DNA of 64,000 bases from Marinobacter nauticus (GTDB lineage: Bacteria; Pseudomonadota; Gammaproteobacteria; Enterobacterales; Shewanellaceae). Both the position numbers and the translations under genes were made by a program. Where the stretch lies: contig NZ_JAHVJZ010000003.1 in NCBI RefSeq assembly GCF_019801015.1, positions 186,001-250,000 on the forward strand, read 5' to 3'. Positions 46,307-54,213 of this stretch are shown piece after piece; position 1 is the stretch's first letter; each line of letters opens with the position of its first letter. The notes under the pieces were generated by a model. The model had not been told where the DNA came from. It saw only the letters and a program-made list of their open reading frames with translations, and did not search any database.

Positions 46307-46708
46307 ATGAACGGACTGTATCAACGCTTCGGCAGCAAAAGCCTGAAATTCGCCGAACACGGCATTCTGATCATCATCTCTATCGCAACGCTGTTTGCCA
46401 TTTTTGAAGAGGTGATGTTGATGTTCAATCGCGGCAGCGTCGAGCTGGGCGATCTGCTGCTGCTGTTCATCTATCTGGAAGTGCTGGCCATGGTGGCCAA
46501 TTACGCTGAGGTAGGGAAACTGCCGATTCGGATGCCGATCTACATCGCCATTGTCGCCCTGGCGCGTTATCTGATCCTGGATATGAAATCGATGGATGAG
46601 TGGCGGGTGTTGGCGGTCTCTGTGTCCGCACTGGTGCTGGCCGGCACGGTGTTGGTGATTCGCTTCGGCCAGCTGAAGCTGCCGTACCCGAAAGACGGCA
46701 GCGACTGA
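46307..46708 (+). CDS. psiE: PsiE-family membrane protein
   Basis: 133 residues. Four membrane segments (HGILIIISIATLFAIFEEVMLMF at about 20-42, LLLLFIYLEVLAMVANY, IRMPIYIAIVALARYLIL, VLAVSVSALVLAGTVLVI; first shortened as IIISIATLFAIFEEV). The YLEVLAMVANY and RMPIYIAIVALARYLILD stretches are the PsiE signature (phosphate-starvation-inducible protein E). Biochemical role unknown. No Pho box recognised upstream. Confidence 0.88.
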   Translation: MNGLYQRFGSKSLKFAEHGILIIISIATLFAIFEEVMLMFNRGSVELGDLLLLFIYLEVLAMVANYAEVGKLPIRMPIYIAIVALARYLILDMKSMDEWRVLAVSVSALVLAGTVLVIRFGQLKLPYPKDGSD

Positions 46709-46712
46709 GCGG

Positions 46713-46952
46713 TCAGTGATTGCAGACCCGGGCGGCGTTAACCTGGTAGCCGTCGCCCACCTGCATCAGCTTGTCCCGTTCCAGCAGGAACGTCAGCAAG
46801 GCATCGATGGTCAGGTCATCGAACTTACAGGTGTGAAACCGCACATCGGCACCGAAACGCTCGGTCGCCATCGCCTGCAGTTGCTCGAGGGTTTTCGGTT
46901 CTGCCGCGTCGGCAACCATAGCCAGAAACTCGTGGGCGTGTACACTGCTCAT
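46713..46952 (-). CDS. YecH-family metal-binding protein
   Basis: 79 residues. HAHEFLAMVADA, then FHTCKFDDLTIDALLTFLLERDKL and a C-terminal ARVCNH, matching the small YecH/DUF2492 family, with Cys/His pairs (SSVHAHE, FHTC, VCNH) suited to metal binding. Convergent with psiE (four bases apart). RBS AGGAGCG before the ATG at 46952. Function unknown. Confidence 0.8.
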   Translation of the reverse strand: MSSVHAHEFLAMVADAAEPKTLEQLQAMATERFGADVRFHTCKFDDLTIDALLTFLLERDKLMQVGDGYQVNAARVCNH

Positions 46953-47063
46953 AAATCGCTCCTATTTATTTAATGAGCAGATGATATGCATCTTTTGGGG
47001 CCGGTTCGGTGATCCGGCTCCAACTTCTGCGTCATCCCGCTCTGTTCTCTGCGTGAATTCCGA

Positions 47064-48746
47064 ATGGAAGTATTCGACCTCATCATCAGCCTTACCCAGC
47101 AGATGAGCCTCTATCTGGTGATGGCTTACCTGCTGACCAAAACGCCGGTGCTCCGCCCGATGGTGGATCTCGCCGTGCACCTGCCCCATAAGCTGATGCT
47201 CTATGTCGCCTTCTCCATGCTCTGCATCATGGGCACCTATTTCGGCGAAGCCACCCATGGCGCCATCGCCAACACCCGTGCCATCGGCGCCATTCTGTCC
47301 GGTCTGCTCGGCGGGCCGGTGGTGGGCACGCTGGTGGGCTTTACCGGCGGCATGCACCGTTACTCCCTGGGCGGTTTTACCGACGTGGCCTGTGCCATCT
47401 CCACCACCGCCGAGGGCCTGCTGGCAGGCTTGATCCACCAGCGCCTGGTGCGCCGAGGCAATCTGGATGGCCTGTTTGATCCCCGCCGGGTGGCGTTGAC
47501 CGCACTGACCGCTGAAACCCTGCAGATGCTGATCATTCTCGCCGTGGCCCGCCCCTTCGGCGACGCACTGGCGTTGGTCAAAGCGATTGCGTTGCCGATG
47601 ATGCTGGTCAACTCGCTCGGTGCCGCGCTGTTTATGAGCATGATCCGGGACCAGCGCGCCATCGCGGAAAAGCTCTCCTCAGTGCACTCCGCCAAAGCGT
47701 TGAAAATCGCCGAGCGCACAGTCGGGGTTCTGGTGAACGGCTTCAATCAGCAAACCACCGCCAAGGTCGCCCGCATCATCTTTGAGGAAACCAAGGTCAG
47801 TGCGGTGGCGATCACCGATCGGGAGAAGTTGCTGGCCTTTATCGGCACCGGCGCCGACCACCACATCCCCGGCACGCCTATCTCGTCGAAAATGACCCTG
47901 GAAGCGATCGCCACCAATCAGGTGGTGTTTGCCGACGGCGTAGAGCGCCATTATCGCTGCTCCATCTCCGATCACTGCCAGCTGGGTTCCAGCCTGATTG
48001 TGCCGCTGCGTGGTGACAATGAGGTGATCGGTACCATTAAGCTGTATGAAACCAAGAAACGCCTGTTCCTCAGTCTCAACCAGACGCTGGGGGAAGGGAT
48101 TGCCCGCCTGCTGTCCAACCAGATCCTCACCAGTCGCTACCTGGAACAGAAGAGTCTTCTGACCCAGGCCGAGCTGAAACTGCTGCACGCTCAGGTGAAT
48201 CCTCACTTCCTGTTCAACGCACTCAATACGCTGGCGGCGATCACCCGCCGCTCTCCGGAGCAGGCCCGTGAGCTGATTCAGCACCTGGCCGCCTTCCTGC
48301 GGGGCAACCTGAAACGGGGTACCGGTGAAATTACGCTGACGGAGGAGCTGGAACACATCCAGGCCTACCTCACCATTGAGCAGGCCCGGTTTGGTGACCG
48401 CCTGCAGGTGTCGGTTCAGGTGCCGGAGGCCCTCAAACAGTACCGGCTTCCCACCTTCACCCTGCAACCACTGGTGGAGAACGCCATCAAGCACGGCACC
48501 TCCACGCTGCTGGAGCCGGGCCAGATTGAGATTGGCGCCCGGGAAGAGCAGGACACTCTGCTGTTGTGGGTCAGTGATAACGCTGGCGCTTACGAGACCA
48601 AAGCCGATTCCGACGGGCTCGGCATGAACATCGTGGATAAGCGCATTAAGAACGAATACGGAGAGCAGTACGGCATGGAGGTGCACTGCGATCCACAGGT
48701 ACGAACCGAGATTCAGGTTCGTCTGCCGAAAAGAGACGCCCCATGA
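47064..48746 (+). CDS. btsS: Pyruvate-responsive sensor histidine kinase BtsS-like (LytS family)
   Basis: 560 residues, one less than E. coli BtsS (YehU). N-terminal LytS-type membrane sensor (residues 1-200, with GLLGGPVVGTLVGFTGGMHRYSLGG; split GLLGGPVVGTLV, GFTGGMHRYSLGG), a GAF domain (about 225-360) and a His_kinase/HATPase module; the phospho-His is His381 in QVNPHFLFNALNTL, with LVENAIKHG and DSDGLGMNIVDKRI in the ATPase part. BtsS binds extracellular pyruvate with high affinity in E. coli. Overlaps btsR by four bases (ATGA). The regulator's recognition sites are present nearby, supporting the assignment. Confidence 0.93.
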   Translation: MEVFDLIISLTQQMSLYLVMAYLLTKTPVLRPMVDLAVHLPHKLMLYVAFSMLCIMGTYFGEATHGAIANTRAIGAILSGLLGGPVVGTLVGFTGGMHRYSLGGFTDVACAISTTAEGLLAGLIHQRLVRRGNLDGLFDPRRVALTALTAETLQMLIILAVARPFGDALALVKAIALPMMLVNSLGAALFMSMIRDQRAIAEKLSSVHSAKALKIAERTVGVLVNGFNQQTTAKVARIIFEETKVSAVAITDREKLLAFIGTGADHHIPGTPISSKMTLEAIATNQVVFADGVERHYRCSISDHCQLGSSLIVPLRGDNEVIGTIKLYETKKRLFLSLNQTLGEGIARLLSNQILTSRYLEQKSLLTQAELKLLHAQVNPHFLFNALNTLAAITRRSPEQARELIQHLAAFLRGNLKRGTGEITLTEELEHIQAYLTIEQARFGDRLQVSVQVPEALKQYRLPTFTLQPLVENAIKHGTSTLLEPGQIEIGAREEQDTLLLWVSDNAGAYETKADSDGLGMNIVDKRIKNEYGEQYGMEVHCDPQVRTEIQVRLPKRDAP

Positions 48747-49456
48747 TCCGAACCCTGCTGATTGATGACGAACCCCTGGCCCGGGAAGAGCTGGCCATTC
48801 TGCTGGAGGCCCACGATGACATTGAGATCGTCGGAGAGGCCAATAACGCCATTGAAGGCATGGGGCTGATTAACCAGCTCAAGCCTGACCTGGTGTTTCT
48901 GGATATCCAGATGCCGAAAATCACCGGCATGGAGATGCTGGCCATGCTCGACACCGCCACCATGCCCAGAGTGGTGTTTGTCACAGCGTACGATGAACAC
49001 GCGGTGAAGGCCTTCGAGAAGAACGCGTTTGATTACCTGCTCAAGCCGGTGGCCGAAGCCCGGCTGACCACCACACTGGACCGGGTCCGGGCTGCTCAGG
49101 CCCCGCAGGATCTGAAGCCGGTAATGGGCAACCGCATTCGCCACCTGCCCTGCTATCAACGTAACACGCTGAAAGTGGTGCGGATTGAACAGGTGGAGTA
49201 CGTCTTCTCCGATTTGAGCGGTGTCCATGTCGCCACCGCCGAGGAGACCATCCACACCCAGCTGACCCTGAAGGTGCTGGAGGAGCGCTCCCCCCTTATC
49301 CGTTGCCATCGCCAATACCTGGTGAACCCGGAAGCGATTGCGGCCATCCGATTGCAGGAGGGAGGCTACGGTGAGATCGAAACGCTCAGTGGCCAGAAGC
49401 TGCCGGTCAGCCGCCGTTATATGAAGCCGCTGAAACAGACCTTCGGATTTCAGTAG
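48743..49456 (+). CDS. btsR: LytTR response regulator BtsR-like
   Basis: 237 residues. Receiver domain with acidic pocket LIDDEPLAREE, phospho-acceptor Asp54 in DLVFLDIQMP, TAYDEHAVKAFEKNAFDYLLKP, then a LytTR DNA-binding domain (RNTLKVVRIEQVEYVFSD to LIRCHRQYLVNPEAI and LPVSRRYMKPLK). Close to E. coli BtsR (YehT) along its length. Partner is BtsS, encoded immediately upstream with overlap. In E. coli it activates the pyruvate transporter gene btsT through ACCRCTYA repeats; nine such elements lie 433 bases downstream of this gene ahead of a btsT/cstA-family gene. Confidence 0.94.
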   Translation: MIRTLLIDDEPLAREELAILLEAHDDIEIVGEANNAIEGMGLINQLKPDLVFLDIQMPKITGMEMLAMLDTATMPRVVFVTAYDEHAVKAFEKNAFDYLLKPVAEARLTTTLDRVRAAQAPQDLKPVMGNRIRHLPCYQRNTLKVVRIEQVEYVFSDLSGVHVATAEETIHTQLTLKVLEERSPLIRCHRQYLVNPEAIAAIRLQEGGYGEIETLSGQKLPVSRRYMKPLKQTFGFQ

Positions 49457-49543
49457 CTTTCTGGCACATCGCCACACCCCGACTACACTGAGAAAACCCC
49501 CTGCGGGGTGCCTTTTGTAGTGGTAATTGAGTGAGGTAGTGGC

Positions 49544-49834
49544 ATGTCTCTGACCAAGGCCGATTTGACCGCCCACTTGGTTGACCATCTTCACCTGAAG
49601 GTGAACGATGCCAAAATTCTGGTAGACACCTTCTTTGAGGAAATCCGGCAGACGCTGGAAAAGGGTGAAGAGGTCAAACTCAGTGGATTCGGCGTATTCC
49701 ATCTAAGAGACAAGAACCCCAGGCCGGGACGGAACCCGAAAACCGGTGAAGAACATGAGATTACGGCCAGGCGGGTCGTGACCTTTGCCGCAGGGGGGAA
49801 ACTAAAAGGCCGGGTGGCAACCCTGAAAGCCTGA
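49544..49834 (+). CDS. IhfA-like HU/IHF-family DNA-bending protein
   Basis: 96 residues. Closely patterned on IHF alpha: [46 protein letters not shown] (pieces [29 protein letters not shown]), the DNA-contact arm [22 protein letters not shown], and a short tail. The principal ihfA normally sits after pheT, which is not in the window, so this looks like a paralogue; whether it is the only copy cannot be told here. It lies between btsR and the BtsR-site array, on its own transcript with a terminator just after (49841). GTGAGG precedes the ATG. Confidence 0.85.
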   Translation: MSLTKADLTAHLVDHLHLKVNDAKILVDTFFEEIRQTLEKGEEVKLSGFGVFHLRDKNPRPGRNPKTGEEHEITARRVVTFAAGGKLKGRVATLKA

Positions 49835-49840
49835 GTCTCA

Positions 49841-49868
49841 AACGCCGCGTTTTACGCGGCGTTGTCTT
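49841..49868 (+). terminator. Terminator after the IhfA-like gene
   Basis: AACGCCGCG-N5-CGCGGCGTT stem followed by GTCTTAT; the T-run is short. It isolates the following repeat array from upstream transcription. Confidence 0.7.
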
Positions 49869-49888
49869 ATCGGCCCACGACTGCGCAA

Positions 49889-50059
49889 ACCGCTTAATGC
49901 ACCCCACAACCGCTTACTCCTGCCCGCCACCGCTTACCCTTCTGACCAACCGCTTACCCCCAATGGGCAACCGCTGAACAATCCTGGTGACCGTTGAGCC
50001 GGGTCCACAAACCGCTCAGCGCCAGATAATGCCGCTCACCCGGCAGATGCTACCGCTCG
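49889..50059 (+). promoter_or_regulatory. Array of nine BtsR-type recognition elements upstream of cstA
   Basis: Nine direct repeats of an 8-base element start at 49889, 49909, 49929, 49949, 49970, 49990, 50011, 50031 and 50052. Four are ACCGCTTA; the others are ACCGCTGA, ACCGTTGA, ACCGCTCA, GCCGCTCA and ACCGCTCG. Spacers are 12 or 13 unrelated bases, so the period is 20-21 bases, two helical turns. The known E. coli BtsR element is ACC(G/A)CT(C/T)A repeated with 13 bases between copies. The last element ends 69 bases before the cstA start. All copies face the same side of the helix and the same direction. Confidence 0.85.
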
Positions 50060-50093
50060 GGAGATAGCGCAAGAATGAGCGCGATTCAGCCAG

Positions 50094-50099
50094 TAAACT
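50094..50099 (+). promoter_or_regulatory. Candidate -10 element of cstA
   Basis: TAAACT; the -35 position 17 bases upstream (AAGAAT) is far from consensus, as expected for an activator-dependent promoter. The nearest array element would then be centred about 50 bases upstream of the transcript start. Confidence 0.4.
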
Positions 50100-50128
50100 T
50101 GCCGCAATCTCATCTGAGGACAATAACA

Positions 50129-51583
50129 ATGCTCTGGTTCTTCACTTGCGTCGGCCTGCTGATCGGCGGCTACTTCATCTACGGCGCCTTCATTGAGAAG
50201 GTGTTTGGCATTAACGAGCAGCGCCAGACTCCGGCGCACACCAAGACCGATGGCGTGGACTACGTGCCCATGTCCAAAAACAAGGTCTACCTGGTTCAGC
50301 TCCTGAACATCGCCGGTGTAGGTCCGATCTTCGGTCCTATCATGGGTGCGCTGTATGGCCCGGCCGCAATGCTGTGGATCGTGATCGGTTGTGTGTTCGC
50401 CGGTGCGGTACACGACTACTTCTCCGGTATGCTGTCCGTGCGCAACGGCGGCGCCTCCGTACCGTCCATCGTGGGCAAGTACCTGGGCGCTCCGGCCAAG
50501 CACTTTATGAACCTGTTTGCCATTGTCCTGCTGCTGCTGGTGGGTGTGGTGTTCGTCTCCGCTCCGGCGGGCATGATCACTAACCTGATCAACGAGCAAA
50601 CCAGCATGACCGTAAGCCTGGGCATGATGGTTGCCATCATCTTCGCGTACTACGTGATCGCCACCATCGTACCGGTGGACAAGATCATCGGTCGTTTCTA
50701 CCCGTTCTTCGGCGCCCTGCTGATCTTCATGTCTGTTGGCCTGATTGGCGCACTGATGGTCTCCAGCGAGCACAGCCTGATGGCGGGTTACCAGGTGAGC
50801 GACATGTTCACCAACATGAACCCGAACGACATGCCGCTGTGGCCTGCCCTGTTCATCACCATCGCCTGTGGTGCCATCTCCGGCTTCCACGCCACTCAGT
50901 CTCCGCTGATGGCCCGTTGCATGGAAAACGAGAAGAACGGCCGTTTCGTATTCTACGGAGCCATGATTGGTGAAGGCGTTATCGCCCTGATCTGGTGTGC
51001 GCTGGCCCTGTCCTACTTCCCGGACGTACAGTCTCTGGCTGAAGCCGTGAAGAACGGTGGCCCGGGCAACGTGGTTTACTCCGCTTCCTTCGGCCTGCTG
51101 GGCGTGTTCGGTGGCATCATCGCCTTCCTGGGTGTGGTGATTCTGCCCATCACCTCCGGTGATACCGCTTTCCGCTCCAGCCGTCTGATCCTGGCTGAGT
51201 ACTTCAACATGAGCCAGACCAGCATCAAGAACCGTCTGGTTATCGCAGCGCCGCTGTTCGCCATCGGTGCGGTACTGACTCAGGTCGACTTCGGCATCAT
51301 CTGGCGCTACTTCGGCTTCGCCAACCAGCTGACCGCGGTAATGATGCTGTGGACCGCCAGTGCCTACCTGGCCCGTGCTGACAAGCTGCACTGGATCACC
51401 ACCGTACCGGCCATGTTTATGACCGCCGTTGTGACCACCTTCATCCTGAACAACGCCACTCTGGGCTTTGGTCTGGGCATGACCGTCTCCACCGCGTGCG
51501 GCGTACTGACCGCTGTGGGTGTGGCATTCGGTGTGACCACCGTTATCGGTAAGCAGGAACTGCCAGCCGACGCCGAAGCCTGA
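50129..51583 (+). CDS. CstA/BtsT-family transporter (probable pyruvate/peptide carrier), short form
   Basis: 484 residues. Carbon-starvation-A family: N-terminal WFFTCVGLLIGGYFIYG, DYVPMSKNKVYLVQLLNIAGVGPIFGPIMGAL (pieces), GCVFAGAVHDYFSGMLSVRNGG and SGFHATQSPLMARCMENEKNGR are diagnostic; about 12 membrane segments. E. coli BtsT and CstA are about 700 residues; this belongs to the shorter class near 480. In E. coli BtsT is a pyruvate/proton symporter under BtsSR, and CstA imports peptides and pyruvate. The upstream BtsR-type array strongly suggests pyruvate uptake here. ATG at 50129 with GAGG nine bases ahead; the 18 upstream codons in frame run into the promoter. Confidence 0.88.
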   Translation: MLWFFTCVGLLIGGYFIYGAFIEKVFGINEQRQTPAHTKTDGVDYVPMSKNKVYLVQLLNIAGVGPIFGPIMGALYGPAAMLWIVIGCVFAGAVHDYFSGMLSVRNGGASVPSIVGKYLGAPAKHFMNLFAIVLLLLVGVVFVSAPAGMITNLINEQTSMTVSLGMMVAIIFAYYVIATIVPVDKIIGRFYPFFGALLIFMSVGLIGALMVSSEHSLMAGYQVSDMFTNMNPNDMPLWPALFITIACGAISGFHATQSPLMARCMENEKNGRFVFYGAMIGEGVIALIWCALALSYFPDVQSLAEAVKNGGPGNVVYSASFGLLGVFGGIIAFLGVVILPITSGDTAFRSSRLILAEYFNMSQTSIKNRLVIAAPLFAIGAVLTQVDFGIIWRYFGFANQLTAVMMLWTASAYLARADKLHWITTVPAMFMTAVVTTFILNNATLGFGLGMTVSTACGVLTAVGVAFGVTTVIGKQELPADAEA

Positions 51584-51599
51584 TACCGGCATTGAAGAG

Positions 51600-51630
51600 A
51601 AAAAACGGAGCCTTCGGGCTCCGTTTTTTT
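51600..51630 (+). terminator. Terminator after cstA
   Basis: ACGGAGCC-TTCG-GGCTCCGT with UUCG tetraloop and a run of seven Ts. Confidence 0.95.
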
Positions 51631-51710
51631 ATTGTCATTTTGCCGACGCGGAATCGTCACGCCGTACCGGCAGACTGCGCCCCGTATCCCCATTCAATCC
51701 AATCACCGTC

Positions 51711-51938
51711 ATGGCTCAATTCCATTCTTATCCGCCCTCACCCACGGCTCCGCAGGATAACGGCAACCCCGAAGTCGCTCTGTTACGCTGGCGGGTAGAG
51801 GGCATTTGGCACAGCCCGCAGGGAAAAGTGAAAGAGGTTCGCCACTTCAGTGGCAGCCGCGGCCATATCGAACGGGTGCTGGCCCGGCTGGAAGGCAAAG
51901 GTCGGTTACTGCGCCGCCTCAGTCTGCATCCCGCGTGA
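51711..51938 (+). CDS. Hypothetical protein, 75 residues
   Basis: Proline-rich N-terminus, then LLRWRVEGIWHSPQGKVKEV and a basic helical tail HIERVLARLEGKGRLLRRLSLHP. No family recognised, no membrane segment, and no clear ribosome binding site before the ATG at 51711. It overlaps the end of the convergent siroheme gene by 20 bases. The codon pattern is plausible but the call is uncertain. Confidence 0.4.
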   Translation: MAQFHSYPPSPTAPQDNGNPEVALLRWRVEGIWHSPQGKVKEVRHFSGSRGHIERVLARLEGKGRLLRRLSLHPA

Positions 51939-52842
51939 CCGCGCCGGGGGCAAAGCGTCCCGGACACAACGTCGACAGCAGCGCAGCATGCTGTTGCTGC
52001 TCCTGCGCGGTCAGCACCAGCAGAAGTTGCTGTCCCGCCGCCAACGCGGCGCTGAGGTCGTGATCCGGCTTTAGGGTATGCCGCTCCGCATCGCGGCGGC
52101 AGAATCGGCTCAGGGCCTCTGACACGGGGCTCAGGCTGTAGATGCCATCCAGGCCCTGGAGAATCTCCAGCGCCGCAATGGGCAGGGTTTGCGGATCCAT
52201 ATCAGGGTCGACTACCCAGCATTGCCCGGCCGCCACCTCCCCCGCTTCCGCATCACGCAATCGGTCAACGCTTTGCGCGTCCCACTCCAGCCCATTGCTG
52301 TTGAGAAAACGCTGCCACACCTGGCGGGGCTCCTGATGCTCTGCCATCACCCGGGGACGCTGCTCGCCGATAAAGTGGGCCAGCCGGCCCAGCGTTGAGG
52401 GCAAAATGCCCTCCAGCATCGCCCGCAGGGTACGCACCAGCACCGGTGCGCCCCCTTCGCTGCCAATGGCCACCACCACCGGGGCGCGGTCCACCAGGGC
52501 CGGGGTTATCACGCTGCAGGCATCAGGATCATCGACCACATTGACCCAAAGCCCGCGGGCACGGGCGTGTTCGCTGACCGTGCGGTTCAGCGAAGGGTCA
52601 TCGGTGGCCGTGATCACCCCCTGATGGCCCTCAAGCTGTTTGGCATGATAAAACTGGGCCAGATGGCGCACCCGTCCGACCCGGATCAGGTCATGAATGG
52701 CCGGCACAATGCGGGGGGCAATCACCGTTAGCCGGGCCTCGGTACGGCTCCATAGTGCCAGTTTTCTGGCCGCCACTTCGCCGCCCCCGATCACCACCAC
52801 AGAGAGTCCCTGGGTATCATGAAACAGCGGGAAATAGCGCAT
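51919..52842 (-). CDS. Precorrin-2 dehydrogenase/sirohydrochlorin ferrochelatase (CysG N-domain) with extension
   Basis: 307 residues. N-terminal NAD-binding domain YFPLFHDTQGLSVVVIGGGEVAARKLAL, VITATDDPSLNRTVSEHAR, WVNVVDDPDACSVITPALVDR and GGAPVLVRTLRAMLEGILP (quoted in pieces) equals the siroheme-synthase half of CysG (Met8p/SirC class). Converts precorrin-2 to sirohaem. About 95 residues after the usual CysG N-domain do not resemble the CysG methyltransferase domain; the SUMT activity must be encoded elsewhere. Sirohaem is needed for sulfite and assimilatory nitrite reductases. The start ATG overlaps the stop of the preceding DUF2007 gene by one base. Confidence 0.88.
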   Translation of the reverse strand: MRYFPLFHDTQGLSVVVIGGGEVAARKLALWSRTEARLTVIAPRIVPAIHDLIRVGRVRHLAQFYHAKQLEGHQGVITATDDPSLNRTVSEHARARGLWVNVVDDPDACSVITPALVDRAPVVVAIGSEGGAPVLVRTLRAMLEGILPSTLGRLAHFIGEQRPRVMAEHQEPRQVWQRFLNSNGLEWDAQSVDRLRDAEAGEVAAGQCWVVDPDMDPQTLPIAALEILQGLDGIYSLSPVSEALSRFCRRDAERHTLKPDHDLSAALAAGQQLLLVLTAQEQQQHAALLSTLCPGRFAPGAVTRDAD

Positions 52843-53159
52843 CAGGCCTCCGGCTCAGCGCCGCATCGCCAGCACACTTCAAAGTGGCCATCGTTCTGTT
52901 CACCACAGGCGGCACATTGCCAGGGAGCCAGGTCCTGCTGATAGCGATTCAGCAACGCCCGGGCCCGACTCTGGTGGCATTGCTCCACCAACAGCCTCAC
53001 TTCCTGACTTTCCACCGGTAACTCACCGGTAGCACCGCCGAGGGCCTCGCCCAGAACCCGAACCATTATCCCATTCTGCTCCAAGTATCCTTTCAGAGCA
53101 TGGGCTTCAATCATATTGGCTGCACGATACAGCTCGACATAACTATCCATGGTGGACAT
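52842..53159 (-). CDS. DUF2007-domain protein with C-terminal zinc ribbon
   Basis: 105 residues. DUF2007 (putative signal-transducing) part: YVELYRAANMIEAHALKGYLEQNGI to VESQEVRLLVEQCHQSRARALL (pieces), then a zinc ribbon with CAACGEQNDGHFEVCWRCG. AAGGAG precedes the ATG at 53159 closely; another ATG three codons later is possible. One-base overlap with the siroheme gene suggests an operon. Molecular role unknown. Confidence 0.8.
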   Translation of the reverse strand: MSTMDSYVELYRAANMIEAHALKGYLEQNGIMVRVLGEALGGATGELPVESQEVRLLVEQCHQSRARALLNRYQQDLAPWQCAACGEQNDGHFEVCWRCGAEPEA

Positions 53160-53211
53160 CCTCTCCTTGTCTCATGGATGACGACATTGGCACCGTAACC
53201 GTCCGGACAAC

Positions 53212-53239
53212 AAAAAGCCACCCCGAAGGGTGGCTTTTC
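53212..53239 (-). terminator. Terminator of the secD-secF run
   Basis: AAAAGCCACCC-CGAA-GGGTGGCTTTT hairpin followed by TTTTTG on the minus strand. Confidence 0.9.
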
Positions 53240-53256
53240 AAAGGACTTATCGGATG

Positions 53257-54201
53257 TCAGGGCATCAGCGGATCCTGATCCGCCCCTTCCTTCTCGACCT
53301 GCACCGGCAGCATATGCTCGCGGGTCAGGCCCAGACGGATGGACGCGTAGCTGGCCACGTAGATGGAGGAGTAGGTACCCACACCAATACCCAGCAGCAG
53401 CGCGGTGGCAAAACCGTGAATCATGGAGCCACCCAGCAGGAACAGCGCCACCACTACCGCCAGCGTAGTGCCGGTGGTGATGATGGTACGGCTCATGGTC
53501 TGAGTCACCGAGGTATTGACCACGTGTTGCGGGCTGCCTTTACGCATCTTGCGGAAGTTCTCCCGCACCCGGTCAAACACCACAATCGTATCGTTAAGCG
53601 AGTAACCCACCACCGCCAGCAATGCCGCCAGTACGGTAAGGTCAAACTCCAGCTGCAGCACGGAGAACACACCCAGCGTCACGATAACGTCGTGGGCCAG
53701 GGCAATCACCGCACCCAGTGCCAGACGCCACTCAAAGCGCGCTGCCACGTAGGCCAGGATACAGATCAGCGCCACCAGAACGGCCAGGCCGCCCTGCTCC
53801 GCCAGCTCTTTGCCCACCTGGGGACCGACAAACTCAACCCGCTTGATCTCAGCGCCGTTGCCGAGACCGGTCGCCGCCGCTTCCACTTTGGTCACCAGCT
53901 CGTTGCCTTCACCCGCTTTGGGCGGGATGCGGACGATCAGGTCACGGGCACTGCCGAACTGCTGTACCACGGCACCTTCAATGTCCTGCGCTTCCACAGA
54001 ACGACGCAGGTCCGCCGGGGAAACCGCTTCGGCGTAATTCACCTCGATAACGTAACCGCCGGTGAAATCCAGACCCCAGTTGATGCCGCGCAGACCCAGG
54101 CTGAGCAGCGATGCCACCACCAGCAGGATGGACATCAGGCTCACCACTTTGGCGTGCTTCAGGAAGTCGACGGTGCCTTTGACTTTTAATAGCTCAAACA
54201 T
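53257..54201 (-). CDS. secF: Preprotein translocase subunit SecF
   Basis: 314 residues. Six membrane segments with a large periplasmic loop between the first two; LGLRGINWGLDFTGGYVIEV near residue 35 and the C-terminal VVGYSLNDTIVVFDRVRENF are SecF signatures. Works with SecD to drive late steps of protein export using proton motive force. ATG at 54201 has GGAG five bases ahead. Follows secD by 12 bases. Confidence 0.97.
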   Translation of the reverse strand: MFELLKVKGTVDFLKHAKVVSLMSILLVVASLLSLGLRGINWGLDFTGGYVIEVNYAEAVSPADLRRSVEAQDIEGAVVQQFGSARDLIVRIPPKAGEGNELVTKVEAAATGLGNGAEIKRVEFVGPQVGKELAEQGGLAVLVALICILAYVAARFEWRLALGAVIALAHDVIVTLGVFSVLQLEFDLTVLAALLAVVGYSLNDTIVVFDRVRENFRKMRKGSPQHVVNTSVTQTMSRTIITTGTTLAVVVALFLLGGSMIHGFATALLLGIGVGTYSSIYVASYASIRLGLTREHMLPVQVEKEGADQDPLMP

Positions 54202-54213
54202 CACATCGCTCCT

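Noticed and set aside
49889-50059. Possible CRISPR or satellite repeat array
   Set aside because: The repeats are only 8 bases with 12-13 base spacers, the copies vary at the last bases, and there are no cas genes. The match to the BtsR element explains them better.
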